The translations under genes were made by a program, and so were the position numbers. Shown piece by piece: positions 57,038 to 64,000 of a DNA stretch of 64,000 nucleotides. Within the stretch, counting starts at the first letter, position 1. Each line of letters starts with the position of its first letter. The notes beneath the pieces were generated by a model that was not told the DNA's origin, did not search any database, and saw only the letters and a program-made list of their open reading frames with translations. The stretch spans positions 1 to 64,000 of the forward strand of contig NZ_JARZAJ010000013.1 of the NCBI RefSeq assembly GCF_029892105.1, written 5' to 3'. The stretch comes from Kitasatospora sp. GP82. GTDB lineage: Bacteria; Actinomycetota; Actinomycetes; Streptomycetales; Streptomycetaceae.

Positions 57038-57388
57038 GCGGCGAGTGAACGAAATTTAAATAGCGCGAGTTCGACACAGAGTGCAGGCGAAGGTATCGCT
57101 TGTCGCGGCAACGCGAGCATGCCGCAAAGCGTGTCAGCCCCCGGCGGCTCACACTCCGGCACCAGGCTTATGAACCACGGTTCGCAAGGCCTGGCCGAGC
57201 TCCTGCCCGTACCGCCGAGCTTCTCAGCGGTACGGGCAAGTCAACCGGCCCTCAACGTTTGTCGGCGGAGGTCACTGGAGCGGGCGGCGCGGCAGCAGAA
57301 TGCGCCGCTGCCGCGCCGCCCATACGAGACCGCCCTGGACACTCCGTATCAGGTACCGCAGTTGAACGGGTCCAGCGCCGGCGGGTCG

Positions 57389-58066
57389 ATGTCACCGTAC
57401 AGCGAGCGCCGGGATATCAATGAGGTCTACGCGAACCACTCCTGGACGGCCATACTGCGGCGCGCCGGTCTCGTCGATGATCCCGCACCTGAAGGCGAGG
57501 GCGATCTGCTGAAGCGTGTCAGCTCCTTGCTGCACGTAGACGACCCGGATCGCGTCAAGGCATACACCTTGCTGCTGTCGGACGACTGCCCGGTTTACAG
57601 CGAGCTCGACCTCCGCATGCAGACGTATGCGACCATGCTCTTCTTCTCGCTATGGCCAAAGGGCGGCGGATTCACTTCGATCGGTTCAGGCCTGCAGTCG
57701 CTTCGAGTGCACCGGCAGGTACGAAACGAGCTTCGCCAAGTGCTCGCCTATGGTGTTGAGACCGCAATGCACGTGCCCAAGCCGCTCGGGCTCGACCTTG
57801 GCCCGCTGACCGGCACACCTCTCGCCGTCCACGCACACTACAACGCGTTCGAACTCCTGGCAGCACTCCGCTGGGCGTCGCTGAAGCGTGTCCCGGGGAA
57901 CTTCCGCGAGGGCGTCGCGTGGTGCCCCGATACCCAGACGGACGCCCTGTTCGTGACGATCAACAAGGACGCCAAGGACTTCTCGGAGAACGTCCGCTAC
58001 CGAGACTTCGCGCTGAGCGAGCAGTTCTTCCACTGGGAGTCCCAGAACAGAACGTCTGCCGCCTGA
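57389..58066 (+). pseudogene. C-terminal fragment of a DUF3427 helicase-like protein
   Basis: 225 codons from ATG 57389. The stretches SWTAILRRAGLVDDP, RMQTYATMLFFSLWPKGGGF and especially VTINKDAKDFSENVRYRDFA with FHWESQNRTSA match the DUF3427 region at the C-terminus of DEAD/DEAH helicase-like proteins. The helicase motor is absent upstream, and the end breaks off within the family motif after NRTSA. Upstream 57119-57388 in the same frame reads unlike protein. The piece is thus truncated at both ends and probably inactive. Confidence 0.65.
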
Positions 58067-58140
58067 CCTCGGACCCGGACGACATCACGGCTTACGCCGC
58101 GACGCTGCCGAAGGCCGAGATCAGGATCGTTCCGGTCTGA
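58067..58140 (+). other. Short remnant at the right border of the accessory block
   Basis: A frame different from the helicase fragment ends DPDDITAYAATLPKAEIRIV then PV and a stop at 58138-58140. It looks like the last 20 residues of a real protein, though the family is unclear. It abuts the truncated DUF3427 sequence without spacer, so a deletion junction probably lies near 58060. Confidence 0.35.
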
Positions 58141-58164
58141 CCGGTCGGCCCGACAAGGCAGGGG

Positions 58165-59478
58165 TCACGCGTTGGGCGCGACCTTGGTGAGGCCGTTGAT
58201 GATGCGGTCCATGGCGTCGCCGCCCTGGGGGTCGGTCAGGTTGGCGAGCATCTTGAGGACGAACTTCATCAGGATGGGGTGGGTGAGGCCGCGCTGGGTG
58301 GCGAGTTGCATGACCTTGGGGTTGCCGATGAGCTTCACGAAGCCGCGGCCGAGGGTGTAGTAGCCGCCGTAGACGTCCTTGAGGATGCGGGGGTACGCCT
58401 GGAGGGCGCGCTCGCGGCCGGCCTCGGTGACGCGGGCGTGGGCCTGGACGATGACCCCGGCGGCGATCTGGCCGGATTCCATCGCGTAGGCGATGCCCTC
58501 GCCGTTGAAGGGGTTGACCATGCCGCCCGCGTCGCCGACGAGCAGCAGGCCCCTGGTGTAGTGCGGCTGCCGGTTGAAGGCCATCGGGAGTGCGGCGCCG
58601 CGGATCGGGTCGGTCATGTTCTCGGGGGTGTAGCCCCACTCCTCGGGCATGCTCGCGCACCAGGCCTTCAGCACCTCGCGCCAGTCCAACTCGCCGAACG
58701 CGGGCGAGGAGTTGAGGATGCCGAGGCCGACGTTGGAGGTGCCGTCGCCCATGCCGAAGATCCAGCCGTAGCCGGGCAGCAGGTTCTTCTGGCCGCCGCG
58801 GGTGTCCCAGAGCTCCAGCCAGGATTCGAGGTAGTCGTCCTCGTGGCGCGGGGAGTTGAAGTACGTCCGGTAGGCGACGCCCATCGGGCGGTCCTCGCGG
58901 CGGTGCAGGCCCATGGCGAGCGAGAGCCGGGTGGAGTTGCCGTCGGCGGCGACCACCAGCGGGGCGCGGAAGGTGACCGGGCGCTTGTCGTCGCCCAGCT
59001 TGGCGGTGACGCCGGTGATCCGGCCGGTGCGGTCGTCCAGCACCGGTCCGCTGACGTTGCACTTCTCGTACAGCCGGGCGCCGGCCTTCTGGGCCTGACG
59101 GGCCAGCAGTTCGTCGAAGTCGGCGCGCTTGCGGACCAGTCCGTAGTCGGGGTAAGCGGACAGCTCGGGCCAGTCCAGTTCGAGCCGGACGCCGCCGCCG
59201 ATGATCCGCAGGCCCTTGTTGTGCAGCCAGCCGTTCTCGGTGGAGACGTCGATGCCCATGTCCACCAGCTGCTTGGTGGCACGCGGGGTCAGGCCGTCGC
59301 CGCAGACCTTCTCGCGCGGGAACTCGGTCTTCTCCAGCAGCAGGACGTCGAGTCCGGCCTGGGCCAGGTAGTACGCGGTGGCCGAACCCGCCGGGCCGGC
59401 ACCGACCACGATGACGTCGGCGCTGCTCTCGACGGTGTCGGCGCTCAGGTCTACTGCGGTCTCGGACACGGTGGGCAC
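58165..59478 (-). CDS. Geranylgeranyl-reductase-family flavoprotein (menaquinone side-chain reductase type)
   Basis: 437 residues. FAD-binding GAGPAGSATAYYLA near residue 27 and GLLLVGDAGGMVNPFNGEGI near 318 define the geranylgeranyl reductase family. Beside menaquinone genes, the likely role is saturation of isoprene units of the menaquinone tail, as for mycobacterial MenJ. GTG 59478 is only 1 nt after AGGAG; GTG 59469 (codon 4) has a better 10-nt spacing and is the likelier start. It faces away from the accessory block. Confidence 0.85.
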   Translation of the reverse strand: MPTVSETAVDLSADTVESSADVIVVGAGPAGSATAYYLAQAGLDVLLLEKTEFPREKVCGDGLTPRATKQLVDMGIDVSTENGWLHNKGLRIIGGGVRLELDWPELSAYPDYGLVRKRADFDELLARQAQKAGARLYEKCNVSGPVLDDRTGRITGVTAKLGDDKRPVTFRAPLVVAADGNSTRLSLAMGLHRREDRPMGVAYRTYFNSPRHEDDYLESWLELWDTRGGQKNLLPGYGWIFGMGDGTSNVGLGILNSSPAFGELDWREVLKAWCASMPEEWGYTPENMTDPIRGAALPMAFNRQPHYTRGLLLVGDAGGMVNPFNGEGIAYAMESGQIAAGVIVQAHARVTEAGRERALQAYPRILKDVYGGYYTLGRGFVKLIGNPKVMQLATQRGLTHPILMKFVLKMLANLTDPQGGDAMDRIINGLTKVAPNA

Positions 59479-59631
59479 ACTCCTGCAAGGGGCGGGTCGG
59501 TCTGGACGACGATGGGCACGCCCAGGCCCGGGACGGGCCCGAGGAGGGCCGGGACGGGCTCGGACGAGTCTAACGAGGGCTTATCCGCCTAGGAGTTGCC
59601 CTACCCGGAGGCCGGAAGGTCGTGGCAGTAC

Positions 59632-60324
59632 TCAGGTGTTGAAGCCCCGGTGCAGGGCCACGATCCCGCCGGTGAGGTTGCGCCAGGCCACCTTGGACCA
59701 GCCGGCCTCCTGCAACTTGGCCGCCAGCCCGGGCTGGTCGGGCCAGGCGCGGATCGACTCGGCGAGGTAGACGTACGCGTCCGGGTTGCTGCTGACCGCG
59801 GTCGCGACCGGCGGGAGGGCGCGCATCAGGTACTCGGTGTAGACCGTCCGCAGAGGCGTCCAGGTCGGGGTGGAGAACTCGCAGATCACCAGCTTGCCGC
59901 CGGGCTTGGCGACCCGGCGCATCTCGCGCAGGGCGGCGTCGGTGTCCTGGACGTTGCGCAGGGCGAAGGAGATGGTGACGGCGTCGAAGGTGCCGTCGGC
60001 GAAGGGCAGCTTGGTGGCGTCCCCGGCGGTCAGGGCCAGCTCGGGGTGGCGCTGCTTGCCCTCGGTGAGCATGCCGACCGAGAAGTCGCACGGTACGACC
60101 CTCGCACCGGCCTCCTCGAAGGGCAGCGAGGAGGTGCCGGTACCTGCACCGAGATCGAGCACCAGCTCGCCGGGCTTGGCGTCCACCGCTTCGGCCACCG
60201 CACGCCGCCAGGCGCGGGCCTGGCCGAGGGAGAGCACGTCGTTGGTGCGGTCGTACTTGGCCGCGACATCGTCGAACATCGCGGCGACTTCGTGCGGCTG
60301 CTTGTCCAGGGAGGCTCGGGTCAC
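59632..60324 (-). CDS. menG: Demethylmenaquinone methyltransferase (UbiE/MenG)
   Basis: 230 residues. Class I AdoMet methyltransferase with [13 protein letters not shown] near residue 46, [27 protein letters not shown] and the UbiE/MenG LKPGG-like [15 protein letters not shown]. It adds the final C-methyl of menaquinone. GTG 60324 is chosen because the family starts [13 protein letters not shown]; an in-frame GTG at 60339 would add five residues. Confidence 0.9.
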   Translation of the reverse strand: MTRASLDKQPHEVAAMFDDVAAKYDRTNDVLSLGQARAWRRAVAEAVDAKPGELVLDLGAGTGTSSLPFEEAGARVVPCDFSVGMLTEGKQRHPELALTAGDATKLPFADGTFDAVTISFALRNVQDTDAALREMRRVAKPGGKLVICEFSTPTWTPLRTVYTEYLMRALPPVATAVSSNPDAYVYLAESIRAWPDQPGLAAKLQEAGWSKVAWRNLTGGIVALHRGFNT

Positions 60325-60389
60325 GTACCCATTGTTCACCCTGGCGGCCACGGCGGGAGCAACGGGTGCACGTCCGGCCCCGGGGCCGC

Positions 60390-60989
60390 TCAGCGCAGCG
60401 CGCGCCGACCGCCCTTGCGCCGCCGCCGGGAGCGCTTGCCGTGGGTGATGGCGGGCATCCCGTCGCCCAGGGCCTCGGTGGCGAAGGCGACCGTGGTGCT
60501 GAACCGGGCGCCGTGGCCACGGGTACGCAGCAGGGCGGCCTGGGCGGCTCGGCGGTGGCGCCGGATACGGACCACGCAGGCGGCGAAGAGCAGCAGGGCG
60601 ACGGGCACGCTGGTGCGGGCGAGACCGACGCCGGCCGGCTGCGGGTAGCGCTTGCCGCAGACCCGGACGGCGCCGGCGTCGTCGGCGGCGTGTTCCAGAC
60701 AGATCCGGTCGCCGACCTTGGCGTCCTCCGGGAGCCAGAGGTCGGCCGCCGTGCGCTGCTGGCCGTCGGCGAGGTAGCTGACCGCGCTGTAGGTGGCGCT
60801 GCCGGTCGGGAGCTGGGTGACGGTGCCCTCGGTGCGGACGGGGTGGGCGGCGATGCGGTCCGCCTGGTCGGCCTGGCGCCAGCCGAGCAGGCACATCCCG
60901 ACCGCCAGCACGGCGCTGAGCACTGCGGCGAGGTACCAGCCTCGGCCGAGGCGCGCGCTGCGAAAGCGGGGGACGGTCGCGGATCGCAT
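60390..60989 (-). CDS. DUF3592-like membrane protein
   Basis: 199 residues with two transmembrane segments (about 18-40, [20 protein letters not shown], and about 128-143, [15 protein letters not shown]) enclosing a beta-rich extracytoplasmic domain with two Cys (ICLEHA, VCGKRY) able to form a disulfide. The layout resembles DUF3592 proteins. The C-terminal tail is very basic ([12 protein letters not shown]). Function unknown. It lies upstream of menG on the same strand. 60990-61228 holds no clear gene. Confidence 0.65.
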   Translation of the reverse strand: MRSATVPRFRSARLGRGWYLAAVLSAVLAVGMCLLGWRQADQADRIAAHPVRTEGTVTQLPTGSATYSAVSYLADGQQRTAADLWLPEDAKVGDRICLEHAADDAGAVRVCGKRYPQPAGVGLARTSVPVALLLFAACVVRIRRHRRAAQAALLRTRGHGARFSTTVAFATEALGDGMPAITHGKRSRRRRKGGRRALR

Positions 60990-61228
60990 GGTTCCTGTCC
61001 TGGCTGACGGACGGGGCCTGGGGAGGGCCCGGTGGTGAGGTGGCCCGCTCCGGTCACCGGCTGGTGATCTGAGGGACTGTCCGGGATCGTAGCCGCTGGC
61101 GGGGCCTCAGGTCACGACAACGATCAATCAGTTCGTCGGACTATCAAGCATCCCTGCTGGTTTCCGGCCATTTCCGTCCGTATACCAGCCACCCTTCGCC
61201 CCCAGGGTCCGCCCTGCGACCGGGCTGG

Positions 61229-61840
61229 TCAGCGGCGCCGGAAGAGCAGCCGTCCACCGAGCACGGTGGCCAGACAGCAGCCCGCACCGGCCCGCGCAAG
61301 CTCCTCGGCCGAGCGCACGCCGAAGACCGCGAAGTCGGCCCGCCCGCCCACGGTCAACGGCCGGTGCACGGCCTGCGCCAGATCGGCGGAGGCCAGCGGG
61401 TCCAGACCGCCCACCGCGCCGTCCCCGGGCAGCGCGGTCAGCCCTGAGCGGGCCACCGCCGTCCGGACCGAGGGCAGCTCGAACGGGCCGGCCACCGCCG
61501 TCGTCCCGTACGCCAGCATCCGTTGCAGTCCGCGCCTGGCGCTGCCGCCCCGCCGCTCGGCGTCGGGCTCCTCGTCCAGCAGCAGCGGTTCGGCCCCCAG
61601 CTGCTCCCGGGGGTCGGGGTGGTAGGCGCGTTCGAGCAGCCAACTCCCGTACGGATTGAGCAGTCCGGGCGTCAGCAGGCCGTCCCACTGCCGTACCCGC
61701 GCCGCCGCGGCCCGCTCGGCCAGCTCGCCGTACGGCCCGAGCGCGGCGACCACGGCTCCATCCACCAGCACCGCCCCGTCGTCGATCGGCGGGGCGGTGG
61801 CGGAGGCCAGCAGCAGGCTCGCCCGATGCAGTGTGAGCAT
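61229..61840 (-). CDS. Amidohydrolase-like (imidazolonepropionase-like) small protein
   Basis: 203 residues. The start (DGAVLVDGAVVAALGPYGEL, then GLLTPGLLNPYG) and the end (LTVGGRADFAVFGV) resemble the split beta-sandwich of amidohydrolases such as imidazolonepropionase, with only a short middle section. The metal-binding HxH and other ligands of the TIM barrel are absent, so it is probably not an active hydrolase. It begins 3 bp after mqnC, so the two genes are co-transcribed; a link to futalosine metabolism is possible. Confidence 0.65.
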   Translation of the reverse strand: MLTLHRASLLLASATAPPIDDGAVLVDGAVVAALGPYGELAERAAAARVRQWDGLLTPGLLNPYGSWLLERAYHPDPREQLGAEPLLLDEEPDAERRGGSARRGLQRMLAYGTTAVAGPFELPSVRTAVARSGLTALPGDGAVGGLDPLASADLAQAVHRPLTVGGRADFAVFGVRSAEELARAGAGCCLATVLGGRLLFRRR

Positions 61841-61843
61841 CGG

Positions 61844-63052
61844 TCAGTTGGTGCTGAGGATCTTCAGCTCGGGGTGCGCGGTGCCGCCCTCGATCGCGGT
61901 GGAGGCGATGTGCGAGGCAACCCGCGGATCGACCGGGTCGTTCGCCGGGTCGTCCAGCACCCGCAGGTGCTCGTACGTGGTGGAGCGCTGCGCGGGGACG
62001 CGACCGGCGGCACGGATCAGGTGGATCAGCTCGGTGAGGTTGGAGCGGTGCTTGGCCCCGGCGGCGGAGACGACGTTCTCCTCCAGCATCACGGAACCGA
62101 GGTCGTCGGCACCGTAGTGCAGCGAGAGCTGGCCTGCCTCCTTGCCGGTGGTCAGCCAGGAGCCCTGGATGTGGGCCACGTTGTCCAGGAAGAGCCGCGC
62201 GATGGCGATCATGCGCAGGTACTCGAAGACGGTGGCCTGCGTCGAGCCCTTGAGGTGGTTGTTCTGCGGCTGGTAGGTGTACGGGATGAAGGCGCGGAAG
62301 CCGCCCGTACGGTCCTGCACCTCACGGATCATGCGCAGGTGCTCGATCCGCTCGGCGTTGGTCTCGCCGGTGCCCATCAGCATGGTGGAGGTGGACTCGA
62401 CGCCCAGGCCGTGCGCGGCCTCCATGATCTCCAGCCAGCGCTCGCCGGACTCCTTGAGCGGGGCGATCGCCTTGCGCGGACGCTCCGGCAGCAGCTCGGC
62501 GCCGGCACCGGCGAAGGAGTCCAGGCCCGCGCGGTGGATCCGGGTGATGGCCTCCTCGATGGAGACGCCCGAGATCCTCGCCATGTGGTCGACCTCGGAG
62601 GCGCCCAGCGAGTGGATCACCAGCTGCGGGAACTCGGCCTTGATCGCGGAGAAGGCGCGCTCGTAGTACTCGACGCCGTAGTCCGGGTGGTGCCCGCCCT
62701 GGAACATGATCTGGGTGCCACCGAGCTCGACCGTCTCCGCGCAGCGGCGCAGGATCTCGTCGAGGTCGCGGGACCAGCCCTTGTCGCTCTTCGGCGGCAC
62801 GTAGAAGGCGCAGAACTTGCACGCCGTCACACAGACGTTGGTGTAGTTGATGTTTCGCTCGATGATGTACGTCGCGATGTGCTCGACGCCTGCGTAGCGG
62901 CGGCGGCGGACGGCATCGGCGGCGGAGCCCAGCGCGTGCAGCGGCGCGGAGCGGTAGAGCTCCAACGCCTCCTCGGGGGTGATCCGGCCCCCGGCAGCCG
63001 CACGGTCGAGGACGGCCTGCAGGTCAGTGGCGGTAGGGGACTGCTCGGACAC
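61844..63052 (-). CDS. mqnC: Cyclic dehypoxanthinylfutalosine synthase
   Basis: Radical-SAM enzyme (402 residues) of the futalosine menaquinone pathway that cyclises dehypoxanthinylfutalosine. The cluster motif CVTACKFCAFY lies near residue 75, with ERNINYTN before it and GGHHPD, EGSTQATV-like and THAH-type family stretches after it. GTG 63052 (reading VSEQSPTATDLQ) is preferred, with AAGAAGG about 9 nt upstream; a TTG eight codons earlier is possible. Confidence 0.9.
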   Translation of the reverse strand: MSEQSPTATDLQAVLDRAAAGGRITPEEALELYRSAPLHALGSAADAVRRRRYAGVEHIATYIIERNINYTNVCVTACKFCAFYVPPKSDKGWSRDLDEILRRCAETVELGGTQIMFQGGHHPDYGVEYYERAFSAIKAEFPQLVIHSLGASEVDHMARISGVSIEEAITRIHRAGLDSFAGAGAELLPERPRKAIAPLKESGERWLEIMEAAHGLGVESTSTMLMGTGETNAERIEHLRMIREVQDRTGGFRAFIPYTYQPQNNHLKGSTQATVFEYLRMIAIARLFLDNVAHIQGSWLTTGKEAGQLSLHYGADDLGSVMLEENVVSAAGAKHRSNLTELIHLIRAAGRVPAQRSTTYEHLRVLDDPANDPVDPRVASHIASTAIEGGTAHPELKILSTN

Positions 63053-63246
63053 CTGGCGGGCCTTCTTTCTCTCCAACGTCGGGTCGCCTCGGCCGAGCAG
63101 TAGCAGGGGACGGTTCGCTCGGCCGACATGACCGAACCAGCCTACGCCAGCACCCTTCCGCGGCCTTGCGCGCCCGCCGCAGTGCGCACGCGATCAGCCA
63201 GGCAACGCCTTTGGGCACCGCACACGGCCGGCCAGGCAACGCCTTC

Positions 63247-63435
63247 GGGGGCGCGGGGCTCTGCTTGATCAACTGCGTGCGCGACCGGCGCGCTACGGAG
63301 GTGCACGGTTGCTCGCGCAGTTCCCCGCGCCCCCCGAAAACCAGTGCTCGCGCTCCACGAGCAGCCGCGCAGTTCCCCGCGCCCCTTAAAAACCCACAGC
63401 TCCCCGCCGGCGGAGAAGGCCGCAGTTCCCCGCGC
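63247..63435. repeat. Cluster of GGGGCGCGGGG / CGCAGTTCCCCGCGC elements
   Basis: GGGGGCGCGGGG (63247-63258) can pair with CCCCGCGCCCCC (63324-63335). CGCAGTTCCCCGCGC occurs three times (63316-63330, 63368-63382, 63421-63435), and GCCAGGCAACGCCTT twice just before (63198-63212 and 63231-63245). GGTGCACGGTTGCTCGCGCA at 63300-63319 is shared with the loop of the 17.7-kb element. The gap 63053-63455 holds no gene. The hairpins probably terminate mqnA transcription. Confidence 0.7.
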
Positions 63436-63455
63436 TCCTGGGTGCGTTGCCCAGG

Positions 63456-64000
<545 letters not shown>

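Noticed and set aside
57389-58066. Treating the DUF3427 frame as an intact gene
   Set aside because: It begins without the helicase part and stops inside a conserved motif at a junction with another frame.

Overview
The window looks like a chromosomal segment of a high-GC actinomycete of the Streptomycetaceae (Streptomyces, Kitasatospora or a close relative). The evidence is very high third-position GC, frequent GTG and TTG starts behind GGAGG-type ribosome binding sites, two WhiJ-like XRE/DUF397 loci, F420 biosynthesis (FbiC), the futalosine route to menaquinone (MqnA, MqnC), a complete 14-subunit nuo operon, and a rare in-frame TTA codon (bldA-type) in one gene.

Layout. 1-12.4 kb: a partial gene, a D,D-carboxypeptidase, a GPP34 protein, an XRE+DUF397 pair, an ADP-ribosylglycohydrolase, fbiC, and a LolA-like protein in an operon with a two-gene ABC exporter. 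12.4-17.7 kb: a RarD-type permease, a divergent TetR/DUF5701 pair and a Tat-exported PHP metallohydrolase. 17.8-39.2 kb, all on the minus strand: 2-oxoacid:ferredoxin oxidoreductase (korAB), an orphan LuxR-type response regulator, a long-chain polyprenyl diphosphate synthase (quinone side chain), and nuoA-nuoN read from right to left. Most nuo junctions overlap by 1 to 8 bases. A candidate Rex operator (TGTGA-N6-TCACA) lies about 100 bp upstream of nuoA.

39.7-58.1 kb is an accessory block between nuoA and the menaquinone genes. It holds an EamA permease; a sulfatase behind a cysteine-containing leader peptide; a patch of decayed genes; a GH16 protein plus a stand-alone copy of its N-terminal domain; several small unknown genes; a second XRE locus with tandemly duplicated DUF397 genes; a secreted cyclophilin; a broken AsnC/Lrp regulator beside an MFS exporter; and a restriction-modification island. 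The island encodes a Vsr mismatch endonuclease, a C5-cytosine methyltransferase, a NaeI-family restriction endonuclease with all catalytic residues, an HNH nuclease with a duplicated helical/winged domain, and a C-terminal fragment of a DUF3427 helicase.

58.2-64 kb returns to conserved quinone genes: a geranylgeranyl-reductase-type flavoprotein, demethylmenaquinone methyltransferase, an amidohydrolase-like protein, mqnC and partial mqnA. The flanks therefore form one functional theme (NADH dehydrogenase, ferredoxin-linked carbon oxidation, menaquinone head and tail synthesis), and 39.7-58.1 kb looks like gene gain, duplication and decay inside it.

No tRNA, rRNA, CRISPR array or intact insertion sequence was seen. 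All family names come from reading motifs by eye, without database searches.
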